Assembly: GCA_020216575.1 (NCBI GenBank)
Contig: JAIUYC010000071.1
Coordinates: forward strand, 1 to 9,698
DNA length: 9,698 bases
Source of the DNA: Coleofasciculus sp. S288
GTDB lineage: Bacteria > Cyanobacteriota > Cyanobacteriia > Cyanobacteriales > Coleofasciculaceae
Direction of reading: 5' to 3'
In this document: positions 1 through 7,427 of the stretch, one piece after another
How positions within the stretch are numbered: the first letter of the stretch is position 1
Layout: each line of letters opens with the position of its first letter
Notes under the pieces: model-generated
What the model saw: only the letters and a program-made list of their open reading frames with translations
Databases searched by the model: none
What the model was told of the DNA's origin: nothing
Position numbers and translations under genes: made by a program

Positions 1-714
1 CATTAAGCCAATATAAGTGGAGAGTCGCAACGGCAACCTGGAGAACGAAACCAAACCATTCCCCGCTAAGGATAGAGACTTGCGAAACGTGTACTTCACC
101 TCACCTGCAAAGCGAGGGTCGCGTTCGTAACGGATTGAAGTCTGCTGCAACCCCACCCAAGAACGCAGTCCTCGGATATAGCGATTGCGTTCGGGCATGG
201 CATTGAGGACATCCACCACCCGTCTGTCCATTAAACAAAAATCACCCGTATCCAACGGAATCTCGATATCCGCTAGACGCTGTAGGAGACGATAAAATAG
301 ATAAGCTGGGAGGCGTTTGAACCAGCTTTCTTTATGACGCCGAAGGCGCTGGGCGTAGACCACTTGATACCCCTCTTTCCACTTTTCTAAAAGGCGAGGA
401 ACTAACTCGGGCGGGTCTTGCAAATCGGCATCAAGAACAATCACAGCTTGACCACGCACAAAATTTAGACCAGCCGTTACGGCAATTTGATGGCCAAAGT
501 TACGGGCGAGGCTGAGGTAGCAAACTCGTGGGTCTTTCTCATGGAGTTCTCGCAGCAGCGAAAGCGTGCGATCGCGACTCCCATCATTAACTAAGATTAT
601 TTCCACTGGCTCCCCTAACTCATCAATCACCGTTCTCAACCGTCGATATAGTTCTGGAAGCGTTGTTTCTTCGTTATAAACAGGAATAACCAGGGAATAC
701 TTCGGGTTCATCAT
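1..714 (-). CDS. Family 2 glycosyltransferase, DPM1/GtrB-like, C-terminus cut by the window edge
   Basis: Reading the minus strand from two adjacent ATG codons (714 and 711) gives an open frame of 238 codons that leaves the window at base 1. Numbered from the second Met, it starts with a GT-A nucleotide-binding strand (SLVIPVYNE, residues 6-14), then VNDGS (41-45) and the metal-binding DAD motif in [10 protein letters not shown] (DAD at 94-96). The late segment GDFCLMDRR followed by [13 protein letters not shown] is typical of polyprenyl-phosphate sugar transferases such as GtrB and DPM1. The frame breaks off at [12 protein letters not shown], where those proteins usually enter their C-terminal membrane helices, so the enzyme is probably membrane-anchored and loads a sugar onto a lipid carrier on the cytoplasmic face. 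The donor sugar cannot be read from the sequence. A weak GGA lies about 10 bases before the first ATG. The family is secure; the substrate is unknown. Confidence 0.9.
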   Translation of the reverse strand, partial: MMNPKYSLVIPVYNEETTLPELYRRLRTVIDELGEPVEIILVNDGSRDRTLSLLRELHEKDPRVCYLSLARNFGHQIAVTAGLNFVRGQAVIVLDADLQDPPELVPRLLEKWKEGYQVVYAQRLRRHKESWFKRLPAYLFYRLLQRLADIEIPLDTGDFCLMDRRVVDVLNAMPERNRYIRGLRSWVGLQQTSIRYERDPRFAGEVKYTFRKSLSLAGNGLVSFSRLPLRLSTYIGLM

Positions 715-865
715 CGAATACGTTTCCGTTAGCCCCTTGCTTTCAACTATCTTTTCAAGCAATAAGGAGCGATCGCTCTCCCTAGAGAATACTCTAACGA
801 TACAATTGTGCTCTCTACCAGCAGAGCATTCTCAAGACGTAGGGAAAGACGCACAACGTGGAGAG

Positions 866-894
866 ATTATATCAATTCTCTAAAATGCTGCCAC
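866..894 (-). promoter_or_regulatory. Candidate extended -10 promoter for the glycosyltransferase
   Basis: On the minus strand TGATATAAT (874 to 866) is a consensus extended -10 (TGn-TATAAT). The -35 is poor: GTGGCA lies at 17-bp spacing. It would give a 5' leader of about 150 nt ahead of the glycosyltransferase. It lies in the 263-bp gap after the response-regulator gene, which would let the two minus-strand units be transcribed separately. This rests on the motif alone. Confidence 0.3.
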
Positions 895-977
895 AAAGTA
901 ATCTCCGCGTCACCGTGTCCCCACCTCACCGCGTCCGGAGTGTCAATCATCTGTAGCAAACATTTAGGTAATCGATA

Positions 978-1628
978 TTAGCTAGGCTCATCGAACTGAT
1001 GCAAAAAGGAATGGGCAAAAATTGCCGCTTGAGTGCGATCGCGCAAACCCAACTGACTGAGAATTCGGGTCACATGATTTTTAACCGTACCCTCAGAAAT
1101 ATAGAGTTTTTGAGCAATCTCGCGGTTACTTGCCCCATCCGCAATCAGCCGCAGAACCTCCTGTTCTCTCGGTGTCAAATCTGTCCAACCCGCTGGGGGA
1201 CTGTCTGAGGACGTACTCATTTTTATCATGACTTTCTCAAATAATCCCGGTCCCACCTGAGTGTAGCCCTTGTGTACGGCTCGAATTGCCGCCGCTAGCT
1301 CCTCAGACGGCGTATCTTTAAGCAAATATCCTTGTGCGCCGTATCCTAAAGCAGCCGTTACATACTGGTCGTCATCAAACGTTGTCAGCACCAAGACTTT
1401 CGTCCCTGCAAACCGCTTCACAATTTCCCGCGTTGCCGCTACCCCATCCATTACGGGCATCCGAATATCCATGAGTACGACATCGGGGTGCAGCGTTTCT
1501 ACCAATGCGATCGCTGTTTGTCCATTTTCCGCCTCTCCCACAACCTGCAAATCCGGCTCCAACTCTAACAAAGCTTTTAATCCCTGCCGAATTAGGCTCT
1601 GATCGTCTGCCAGCAATACGTGAATCAT
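978..1628 (-). CDS. NarL/LuxR-family response regulator
   Basis: This is a 216-residue two-domain response regulator of normal family length. The receiver domain (about 1-120) has the acidic pair D8-D9, the phospho-acceptor D54 in [13 protein letters not shown], the switch region LTTFDDD and the conserved Lys in YLLKD. The C-terminal GerE/LuxR helix-turn-helix (about 150-208) reads [18 protein letters not shown], then [17 protein letters not shown]. It should bind DNA as a phosphorylated dimer. It begins 21 bp after the stop of the upstream histidine kinase on the same strand, so the two form a kinase-regulator operon. The ATG at 1628 fits the family start (MIHVLLADD), although no clear Shine-Dalgarno precedes it, which suggests coupling to kinase translation. 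A likely target is the divergent Spy-like gene and the operon itself; that is inferred from position. Confidence 0.95.
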   Translation of the reverse strand: MIHVLLADDQSLIRQGLKALLELEPDLQVVGEAENGQTAIALVETLHPDVVLMDIRMPVMDGVAATREIVKRFAGTKVLVLTTFDDDQYVTAALGYGAQGYLLKDTPSEELAAAIRAVHKGYTQVGPGLFEKVMIKMSTSSDSPPAGWTDLTPREQEVLRLIADGASNREIAQKLYISEGTVKNHVTRILSQLGLRDRTQAAIFAHSFLHQFDEPS

Positions 1629-1649
1629 GAATGGTTATCAAGTGACCCG

Positions 1650-2840
1650 TTATTGTAAAGGAAAAGTAGCTTTGATTTGGCAACCCGCTCCTGGTGCGCT
1701 GTCAATCTCAAATCGTCCTCCCAGTGCTAAAGTGCGCTCCCGCATTCCTTGAAGCCCAAAACCAGTGGTGTTCCGCTCTAAATCAAACCCTTTGCCGTTG
1801 TCTTGAATCTGTAGATAAAGTTTTGCTGCTGAGATTCCCAGTTGAATGTTTATCTCAGTAGCATCTGCATATTTACAAATATTTGTCAAGGCTTCTTGCA
1901 CAATCCGGTAAATGGCAGTACTGAGTTCAACCGATAACAAATGAGAAAGATGAGTGCTGAAAGCTGGAGTGACGCCAGTTGTGCAGCGAAACTCTTCCAC
2001 TAGGGAAGCGATCGCCTGTTCTACAGACTGTCCTTGCAGTGGATCGGAGCGTAGTGCCGCCACTGATTGCCGTACCTCTTGCAGTGCCTGAGAACCCAAT
2101 TGTTTTGCCCGTGCCAAGAACTGTTTGGCTTTATTTGGATCGGAGGACGAGAGTTTCACCGCTGTTTCTAGCTGAAGATTGAGGGCAGTTAGGGAATGTC
2201 CCAAGGAGTCATGAATATCGCGGGCGATGCGATTGCGCTCTTGCAGTGTGGCTTGGTTTTCAATGCGCAAGGCATATTGGCGCAGTTTCTCATTAGCGAT
2301 CGCTAGTTTCTCTCGGCTCTGACGCTCTGCAATGATGGCATTCATAAACAGCAGCACAAACACTAAAGTCAACCCTAACGACACCGCTAAAGCAAACGGC
2401 ACAAACCTAAATCGCTCTTGTACCAGTGGTGATGCCGGGATGCGGGAAAACCGCTGCAATAGCCTGAGCAAAAATAGCAGAAAAGCCAAACCCGTCACTA
2501 CAAGGCGACCGGGTACTTGGAAGATCAAGCAACTGCGGATGACCAAGATAGTGTACAAGGACGGAAAGGTTCGGATCGCTCTACTACCAATATTGGCAGT
2601 TAATAAAAGCAAGAAAACTTCTAGAGCTGTGTAGAGTATTTTGTAGATTTGTTTACCGGTTGGCAATCTCAAACCCATCACCCCAAATGCAGCGATGTAC
2701 GAGATTGTCAGCAGGGGAAACCGTGGCAAGCGGTGCGATGGGAGGACTTCAGTGAGTGCCGCGACAAAGAGCAGAATCCACTCCAGGTAGAGCAAAAATC
2801 GAAAGGGATGATTTTCAAATCTAATCGGGCGGCTGATCAC
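1650..2840 (-). CDS. NarL-type (HisKA_3) membrane sensor histidine kinase
   Basis: The 396-residue protein has an N-terminal membrane region with about five to six hydrophobic segments (roughly 15-32, 42-57, 69-84, 93-105, 113-128 and 146-170) and no large extracytoplasmic domain, so the signal is probably sensed in or at the membrane, as in DesK-like kinases. A short coiled linker (171-198) leads to the HisKA_3 dimerisation box RNRIARDIHDSLGHSL, with His210 the predicted phosphorylation site. The ATPase domain shows an N box around 316-324 (EALTNICKY), the G1 box DNGKGFD (347-353) and the G2 box GFGLQGMRER (360-369). The start is GTG at 2840, preceded closely by AGGA; no in-frame ATG offers a better start. 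It is first in the operon with the response regulator at 978-1628. The stimulus is unknown; divergence from a Spy/CpxP-like gene suggests envelope stress. Confidence 0.94.
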   Translation of the reverse strand: MISRPIRFENHPFRFLLYLEWILLFVAALTEVLPSHRLPRFPLLTISYIAAFGVMGLRLPTGKQIYKILYTALEVFLLLLTANIGSRAIRTFPSLYTILVIRSCLIFQVPGRLVVTGLAFLLFLLRLLQRFSRIPASPLVQERFRFVPFALAVSLGLTLVFVLLFMNAIIAERQSREKLAIANEKLRQYALRIENQATLQERNRIARDIHDSLGHSLTALNLQLETAVKLSSSDPNKAKQFLARAKQLGSQALQEVRQSVAALRSDPLQGQSVEQAIASLVEEFRCTTGVTPAFSTHLSHLLSVELSTAIYRIVQEALTNICKYADATEINIQLGISAAKLYLQIQDNGKGFDLERNTTGFGLQGMRERTLALGGRFEIDSAPGAGCQIKATFPLQ

Positions 2841-2891
2841 TTTTCCTAACCCTTGCTAGTAATCCCACTGTATTGCACAGTTCACTCCACT

Positions 2892-2960
2892 ACCAGACTT
2901 TCTGGTCATGCTATTGAGCAGCCTACCCCTGACCAAAGTCATGGTTAGATTGGTGACTTT
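2892..2960. promoter_or_regulatory. Two inverted repeats between the divergent kinase and Spy-like genes
   Basis: The 209-bp gap between the two divergent starts holds ACCAGA-CTT-TCTGGT (2892-2906), a perfect 6-bp inverted repeat, and AAAGTCA (2935-2941) paired with TGACTTT (2954-2960) across 12 bp. Dyads of this size in a shared promoter region are plausible operators for the neighbouring NarL-type regulator, but either could also be a hairpin or chance. No convincing -35/-10 pair was seen for either gene. Confidence 0.35.
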
Positions 2961-3049
2961 TTCCTCATGTGGTTGCCTGGAAGGAGTTTCTAGGATTGAG
3001 ACAACGAACCCAAACGGGTTCAGAGCGAGAAATTTACATCGGAGACATT

Positions 3050-3514
3050 ATGAAACTAAGATTAATGCCAATGCTCGTTGGCGCGATCGCTCTCACTTTT
3101 GCTGTCGCCCCCCTCGCCGTCCACGCCGGAACCCTCACTTCTGCGTCTGAACCCTTGTTGCTTGCCCAAGGACGTGGTAAAGGTGCATGGGAGCAACTAA
3201 ACCTAACCCAGGAACAACAAGATCAGCTTGCTCAAATCCGTGAACAAACTCGCGCCCAGATTGAAGCACTCCTCACACCCGAGCAACAGGAGCAATTTCA
3301 ATCCTTACGGGAAAACAACCAAGGGCGGCGAGGAGGACTCAGGTCACTGAATCTTACCGAGGAGCAACAAACTCAAGTGCGGGCAATTATGGAGTCGGCT
3401 AAATCTCAGTCACAAGCTGTCTTGACTCCTGAACAGCAAGAGCAACTTCAGCAGATGCGGCAGCAACGGGGTCAACAATGGCGTCAACAACGGCGTCAAC
3501 AACAGAACCAGTAA
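3050..3514 (+). CDS. Secreted Spy/CpxP-like LTxxQ-motif protein
   Basis: The ATG at 3050 was chosen because GGAG sits 5 bases upstream and because it places a clean signal peptide at the N-terminus (MKLRLM, then a hydrophobic run, then AVHA with likely cleavage after residue 26); an in-frame start at 2969 lacks this. The mature part is short, polar and helical, with four LTxxQ-type motifs at 52-56, 75-79, 102-106 and 125-129 (LTQEQ, LTPEQ, LTEEQ, LTPEQ), arranged as two tandem pairs. The tail is Gln/Arg-rich. LTxxQ pairs mark the Spy/CpxP family of ATP-independent periplasmic chaperones and stress sensors, which in enterobacteria are controlled by envelope-stress kinases. Here the gene is divergent from a kinase-regulator operon, so a similar link is likely but inferred. 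At 154 residues it is about the size of E. coli Spy. Confidence 0.85.
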   Translation: MKLRLMPMLVGAIALTFAVAPLAVHAGTLTSASEPLLLAQGRGKGAWEQLNLTQEQQDQLAQIREQTRAQIEALLTPEQQEQFQSLRENNQGRRGGLRSLNLTEEQQTQVRAIMESAKSQSQAVLTPEQQEQLQQMRQQRGQQWRQQRRQQQNQ

Positions 3515-3542
3515 TCCAGCCTGAAAGGAATTTTGAGTCAGT

Positions 3543-3574
3543 GGCAACTGTGGAGTAATCACTCTACAGTTGCC
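3543..3574 (+). terminator. Strong hairpin after the Spy-like gene
   Basis: A 14-bp stem with a single G-U pair (GGCAACTGTGGAGT at 3543-3556, complement at 3561-3574) closes a 4-base AATC loop, 29 bp after the stop codon. No T-tract follows on either strand, so it may stabilise the 3' end of the mRNA rather than act as a classical intrinsic terminator; such U-poor hairpins are common at cyanobacterial 3' ends. Confidence 0.55.
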
Positions 3575-3631
3575 CCAGACCAACCCCTGGTTGACACAAT
3601 ATCAACTGAGATAGCGATAAATCCCTACCTT

Positions 3632-3745
3632 ATGGTGTCACCTGTCGAAAAATTAACCAATCCCGCGCCCCGCATTCAAACGTTTCTGGATTTAGTGGAT
3701 CGAGTGACTGAAATGCGGGGAGTCAATGTTCCTCCCGTTGATTAA
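3632..3745 (+). CDS. Possible 37-residue small protein or broken gene fragment
   Basis: An ATG at 3632 opens a 37-codon frame (MVSPVEKLTNPAPRIQTF, ending GVNVPPVD). The composition looks protein-like, with an amphipathic segment RIQTFLDLVDRVTEM. No Shine-Dalgarno is evident, the frame could be extended upstream to a TTG at 3533 only by reading through the hairpin, and I do not recognise the family. The abrupt end at a TAA after PPVD makes a truncated N-terminal fragment of a longer gene as likely as a real small gene. Confidence 0.25.
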   Translation: MVSPVEKLTNPAPRIQTFLDLVDRVTEMRGVNVPPVD

Positions 3746-3869
3746 GGTACAATCTCTGTTCAGCCTGTGATGCCACTATTGCTGGGGTGCTGTTCAAGCC
3801 AACAGGAATGAGACAAACGATGAAACCAATTGTCCCTGAAGCGCTGGGCAGAACTGACGCACTGTTGAC

Positions 3870-3962
3870 ATAGCAGTCGCCAAGGTGACTCTTGACTCTC
3901 GCCAAATACTGAAACCTTGATTCTTCCGCCTTCTGCCTTCTGCCCTGGAGCCTTTTGCTATA
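3870..3962. repeat. Small MITE-like element containing a TTCTGCC heptamer repeat
   Basis: A stretch of about 93 bp begins ATAGCAGTCGCCAA (3870-3883) and ends TTTTGCTATA (to 3962), so its outer 6 bases, ATAGCA and TGCTAT, are inverted. Inside are three tandem heptamers, TTCCGCC, TTCTGCC and TTCTGCC (3924-3944), a short tandemly repeated repetitive sequence of the kind known in cyanobacteria. The same 14-base left terminus recurs at 8355-8368 beside the tracrRNA gene. It probably is a non-coding dispersed repeat. Confidence 0.45.
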
Positions 3963-3994
3963 AAAAACAGAAAACCCCTGGCACAAGACCAGGG
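3962..3994 (-). terminator. Intrinsic terminator on the minus strand, without an obvious gene
   Basis: On the minus strand CCCTGG-TCTTGTG-CCAGGG (3994 to 3976) is followed by GTTTTCTGTTTTTTA, a good stem plus T-rich tract. No convincing minus-strand protein gene lies upstream of it (3995-4260), so it may end a small RNA or an mRNA too short to recognise. It overlaps the edge of the repeat element at 3870-3962. Confidence 0.55.
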
Positions 3995-4261
3995 AGTAAA
4001 TCAGGGTGCATCTACCATTTCTCTATTCATCACGGCTCTTGCCAATCAGGACAAATTGCAGGAGACTTGTTGAAAACTGTAGGAATCCAATTGCATGAGG
4101 AAAAGTGCGATCGCTTTTGGGATTCCGTTTAGTGCAGATTCACTTCAATACGGCAAGGAGAGGCAGACGATCCGATCTATACGTGAGCGAGAGAAAATGC
4201 TTGATATGTACGACTGATTGGCTTGCAAAGCCTCTGGAGACGCTGTGTAGTCAATGCAACG

Positions 4262-4981
4262 ATGGAGGACATTTTGACCGTGACTCAGCCGATTGACTTC
4301 TACTACTGGCCTACCCCAAACGGCTGGAAAATCAGCATCATGCTCGAAGAAAGTCAAATACCTTACAACTTGATTCCGGTTGATATTGGAGCAGGCGACC
4401 AATTCAAGTCGGAGTTTCTAGCCATCAGCCCCAATAACAAAATGCCTGCGATTGTCGATCCAGAGAGTCCGGATGGCAAGCCCATCTCGCTATTTGAGTC
4501 GGGAGCAATTCTGCTGTATCTGGCAGACAAAACTGGATGTTTCATACCGAGCAGTCCGCGCGATCGCTACATAGTAGTTCAGTGGCTGATGTTTCAGATG
4601 GGCGGCGTCGGCCCCATGCTAGGGCAGGCACACCACTTCCGCCAATATGCCCCAGAAAAAATTCCCTATGCGATCGACCGCTATACCAATGAGGCAACCC
4701 GTCTATATCGGGTACTTGACAAACAGCTTACCCAAGTTGAGTACGTTGCAGGCGATTATTCCATTGCCGATATGGCAATTTTTCCTTGGATTGTACCCTA
4801 TGAACGACAGGGACAAAAGTTGTCAGACTATCCTAACCTAAAGCGATGGTTCGATGCGATTCATGATCGGCCTGCCGTACAGCGAGGCTTAGCACTTTTG
4901 CAAGAACGACGGGTTAGCCAAAATATGGACGAGAAGGCGAGGGAAATTCTCTTTGGAACTCGCCAAGTGGAGCAACGATAG
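4262..4981 (+). CDS. Glutathione S-transferase, YfcG/YghU (Nu-class) type
   Basis: The predicted protein of 239 residues from ATG 4262 has a thioredoxin-fold N-terminal half (YYWPTPNGWKISIMLEE; SPNNKMPAIVD; LFESGAILLYLADK) and an all-helical C-terminal half with QWLMFQMGGVGPMLGQ, HHF and DYSIADMAIFPW. TPNG, the NNKMPAI strand with its cis-Pro and the GPMLGQ-HHF block are hallmarks of the YfcG group, glutathione-dependent disulfide reductases that use the Thr/Asn of TPN instead of a catalytic Cys or Tyr (here T18 and N20). The role is likely cytoplasmic thiol redox defence. The start is uncertain: the ATG at 4262 overlaps a perfect GGAGG (4264-4268) placed 5 bases before an in-frame TTG (4274) and 11 before a GTG (4280), so the true start may be TTG or GTG. 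The gene appears monocistronic. Confidence 0.9.
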   Translation: MEDILTVTQPIDFYYWPTPNGWKISIMLEESQIPYNLIPVDIGAGDQFKSEFLAISPNNKMPAIVDPESPDGKPISLFESGAILLYLADKTGCFIPSSPRDRYIVVQWLMFQMGGVGPMLGQAHHFRQYAPEKIPYAIDRYTNEATRLYRVLDKQLTQVEYVAGDYSIADMAIFPWIVPYERQGQKLSDYPNLKRWFDAIHDRPAVQRGLALLQERRVSQNMDEKAREILFGTRQVEQR

Positions 4982-5383
4982 TTGGTTCTGCTGGCGTGAG
5001 CGATGCTTGATAGTCTTTCATGCAAATTCTGAGCCGAGGACTTCAGTCGTTGATAAATTGGCTGGCAACTAAGATGCAAAGAAAGTCTTGAAAACCAGTC
5101 AATAGCGTACTCTTATGTTCAGTGTTTCAGGTGTTGTACTGCATAAAGTAAGGGATTTCACCTAAATAGCTAAATTAAAATTCAACAACAAAATTGCTGA
5201 GCGGCTAAAAATTCTACTTAATAAAGATAGATACAAAAATGATTCACTTTATTCTCTAGACAAAGTGATTAAACTGGGTAATTAGAAACAATTATCAGAT
5301 TTCAATCGTCATCTACCGAATAGAGGCATTAGCCTCACAACGATAGTCTTTAAATAATCTTTTGTATTAAAACAGACTGCACT
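4982..5383. other. AT-rich intergenic region
   Basis: About 400 bp without a credible gene. A small hairpin, GAGGC-ATTA-GCCTC, lies at 5323-5336, some 48 bp before the pentapeptide gene and inside its presumed 5' leader. The sequence is strongly AT-rich from about 5160, as expected of a promoter region, but no clear -35/-10 pair stands out. Confidence 0.4.
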
Positions 5384-6193
5384 ATGAACCTCCCAGAAGA
5401 ATACCGCATTCCTGAAGATAAAGCTCAGGAAGTTTTTACCCTTGCCGCTCAGTTGTATGCTCAGCACAACCAGAGCTATTCTGTAAAAGAACTGATGGAG
5501 GCGGGAGCAGGAGCAAAAATTCCGCCAGAATTTATTCAACAGGCAATCGATCAACTTCAACTAGAAAAATCATCTACACAGAAACTCACCAAGCAGTCTA
5601 AGGCTCGTTGGATTGGGCTTGCCATTGGATTGCCTGTTCTTTTAGCAATGGGTGTGGCGGGGTGGCTGCTGACTAGAAATGCAGCAACCACTGCACAAGT
5701 GGAAGAAGCACCAGTAGAAACTGTAAATCCGCTTCCGAGTGAAACTCTGGTGACTGATGCCAACTCGAGCAAAAGTAACTTTAAGTGCGCCAATCTAAAT
5801 CTTGAAGGGCAAAACTTGAGTACTCAGAATCTTACAGGAGCAGATTGTACCAATGCACAGCTGACTGGCGCGAATTTGAGTGGTGTCAATCTAGAAGGTG
5901 CTAACTTGAGCAAGGCAGATTTAACGGATGCTAACCTAACTGGTGCCAATCTTAGGAGAGTGGACTTAGCTGGGGCAGATTTGTCTAATGCTGATTTAAG
6001 CGGTGCAAACCTAGAAGGTGCCAATCTTAGCAATACAGATTTAACGGATGCCAATCTAAGTGGTGCGAATATCAGAGGGACTGATTTGGCTGGAGCAGAG
6101 TTAGATGGTGCAGAGTTAAATGGTGCAGACCTAAAAAAAAACAAAAAAATGAGGTGTCAGTTTTTAAGAATGGGTTGGGCAGCGAACTTGTAA
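5384..6193 (+). CDS. Membrane-anchored pentapeptide-repeat protein
   Basis: The 269-residue protein has a soluble helical N-terminus (1-72), one transmembrane helix (about 76-96, WIGLAIGLPVLLAMGVAGWL), a Pro/Glu-rich linker (105-130) and about two dozen A(D/N)LxX pentapeptides (133-250; for example GANLSGVNLEGANLSKADL). Such repeats fold into a right-handed square beta-helix; the family is abundant in cyanobacteria and the role of most members is unknown. The topology suggests a helical cytoplasmic head and the beta-helix outside, or the reverse. The gene itself is internally repetitive at DNA level. The last 19 residues (KKNKKMRCQF onward) are unlike the repeats and follow a run of nine A, C, seven A (6132-6148), so the true end may be altered by a frameshift or slippage. 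No Shine-Dalgarno precedes ATG 5384. Confidence 0.85.
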   Translation: MNLPEEYRIPEDKAQEVFTLAAQLYAQHNQSYSVKELMEAGAGAKIPPEFIQQAIDQLQLEKSSTQKLTKQSKARWIGLAIGLPVLLAMGVAGWLLTRNAATTAQVEEAPVETVNPLPSETLVTDANSSKSNFKCANLNLEGQNLSTQNLTGADCTNAQLTGANLSGVNLEGANLSKADLTDANLTGANLRRVDLAGADLSNADLSGANLEGANLSNTDLTDANLSGANIRGTDLAGAELDGAELNGADLKKNKKMRCQFLRMGWAANL

Positions 6194-6218
6194 AGCGAGC
6201 GTTTGTCCCCCGCAATCT

Positions 6219-7016
6219 TTAGTAACCTGTTGCTGCCATATCTAGTTGATGTGTGAAAGCCACCCGCTCAACTCTGGTTTTGAATGTGCCATCCGGATAG
6301 AGGTTGATCAGCCGAAATCCTGGATCTGATGTGTCCAAGCCAAACTCTGTGCTTTCCGGCATAAATTGAATGCAGGTCGAGGGAGTACCTAGGTAGCGAA
6401 CACCGCGACGCTTTCGCTCCAATTCTTGATGAATGTGACCAAAGACAACCAAACGAACCTGAGGATAGCGGTCAATGACTTTCAACAGTTCTTCCGAATT
6501 CTGGAGAGTGCTGCGATCGAGCCACTTTGAATTGACCAACAAAGGTGGATGGTGCAGACTAATCAAAGTCGGTTGTTCACCAGTTCGTTGCAATTGGCAA
6601 TCTAGCCAATCCAAGCTTTCTGGCGACAGATGACCGTGTACGCACCCACAGACAGCGGAGTTTAGCAGTAGAAACTGCCAACCACCTGCTTGAAAAGACT
6701 TTTGAGGAAAAATCGGAGCTTGATTTAACACCTGCTCCATCACAGTTGGTTGGTCATGGTTGCCAGGTAACCAGTAGGTAGGAATTCCCAAAGGTGTCAG
6801 CCAATTTTGCAAACACTCATACGATTTCAGCTTGCCATCTTGAGATAAGTCTCCGGTGAGTAGCAATAGGTCAGGTTGGGGTAACAATTCTTGCAAGTGT
6901 TCTAGAACGGTGTGGAACGACTTGACCGTTGGCAGTCCCAACAAGTCTTTGCTGGGATTAGCAAATAGATGGATATCTGTAACTTGAGCAATCAGGAGGG
7001 GAGAGACTTGACTCAT
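6219..7016 (-). CDS. cpdA: CpdA-like class III cyclic nucleotide phosphodiesterase / metallophosphoesterase
   Basis: The 265-residue protein carries all metallophosphatase metal-site motifs: TDIH (D14, H16), TGDLSQDG (D56), GNHD (N86, H87, D88), SLHHPP (H155-H156) and GHIHQE (H194, H196). The order, spacing and length match the CpdA/Icc family, dinuclear-metal phosphodiesterases that hydrolyse 3',5'-cAMP in the cytoplasm; activity on cAMP itself cannot be proved from motifs, and other phosphodiester substrates are possible. I chose ATG 7016 (MSQVSPLLIAQVTDIH), which places the first motif at the usual depth; a TTG at 7031 would add five residues (MRRFS) and neither start has a good Shine-Dalgarno. 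It converges with the pentapeptide gene; 25 bp separate the two stops, and no strong terminator was seen there. Confidence 0.88.
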   Translation of the reverse strand: MSQVSPLLIAQVTDIHLFANPSKDLLGLPTVKSFHTVLEHLQELLPQPDLLLLTGDLSQDGKLKSYECLQNWLTPLGIPTYWLPGNHDQPTVMEQVLNQAPIFPQKSFQAGGWQFLLLNSAVCGCVHGHLSPESLDWLDCQLQRTGEQPTLISLHHPPLLVNSKWLDRSTLQNSEELLKVIDRYPQVRLVVFGHIHQELERKRRGVRYLGTPSTCIQFMPESTEFGLDTSDPGFRLINLYPDGTFKTRVERVAFTHQLDMAATGY

Positions 7017-7288
7017 AGAGAATCGACGCAAGGAAAATCAAACTGGCTACCTAAACAGAAATACGCTAGAAATCGCTGAAATCCAGATGGATTGATTAAA
7101 GATATGAAAAGATGCTCTTTGGTAGCTGATCCAAAAGCTTCTCTACTGGATGAGTATAAATCCAACAGTATTTCTACGTAATTTATACATACTGGGGTGA
7201 TTTTGATCAGTCGGGGTGAGGGGTGAGAGCCAACTTGTGTTCGCCAACCCACCCATGGGTGAGCTGGAGTCCAGAAAAATCTCCAAAT

Positions 7289-7312
7289 AAAAAAAGAGGG
7301 CTACTTCTAGCC
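7289..7312 (-). terminator. Minus-strand intrinsic terminator upstream of tRNA-Cys
   Basis: On the minus strand GGCTA-GAAG-TAGCC (7312 to 7299) is followed by CTC and seven T. It terminates transcription coming leftwards, across the antisense of the tRNA gene. In the present arrangement that direction leads from the transposon; before the insertion it may have served a chromosomal gene now displaced to the far side of the element. The rest of 7017-7345 shows no gene, only a 12-bp palindrome CACCCATGGGTG at 7250-7261. Confidence 0.65.
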
Positions 7313-7323
7313 GCCGAATTTGC

Positions 7324-7329
7324 TATACT
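7324..7329 (+). promoter_or_regulatory. Probable -10 box of the tRNA-Cys promoter
   Basis: TATACT lies 16 bp upstream of the tRNA 5' end, giving a predicted start about 10 nt before the mature end. The -35 region near 7301-7306 is poor. It overlaps nothing else and sits just after the minus-strand terminator. Confidence 0.45.
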
Positions 7330-7345
7330 AATGAATCGAACTTAC

Positions 7346-7427
<82 letters not shown>

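Noticed and set aside
4145..4402. Minus-strand 85-codon frame overlapping the glutathione transferase start
   Set aside because: It overlaps conserved glutathione transferase codons, has no family features, and its position cannot be supported as a gene, although the terminator at 3962-3994 made it worth considering.
5824..6144. Minus-strand frame of 106 codons rich in Ala-Pro-Leu-Lys repeats
   Set aside because: It mirrors the DNA repeats of the pentapeptide gene on the opposite strand; the periodicity is fully explained by that gene.
7245..7255. CAACCCACCCA upstream of the tRNA, identical to 11 bases of the CRISPR repeat
   Set aside because: It lies outside the transposon, the similarity ends after 11 low-complexity bases, and the sequence is part of a local palindrome CACCCATGGGTG. 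Chance is likely.
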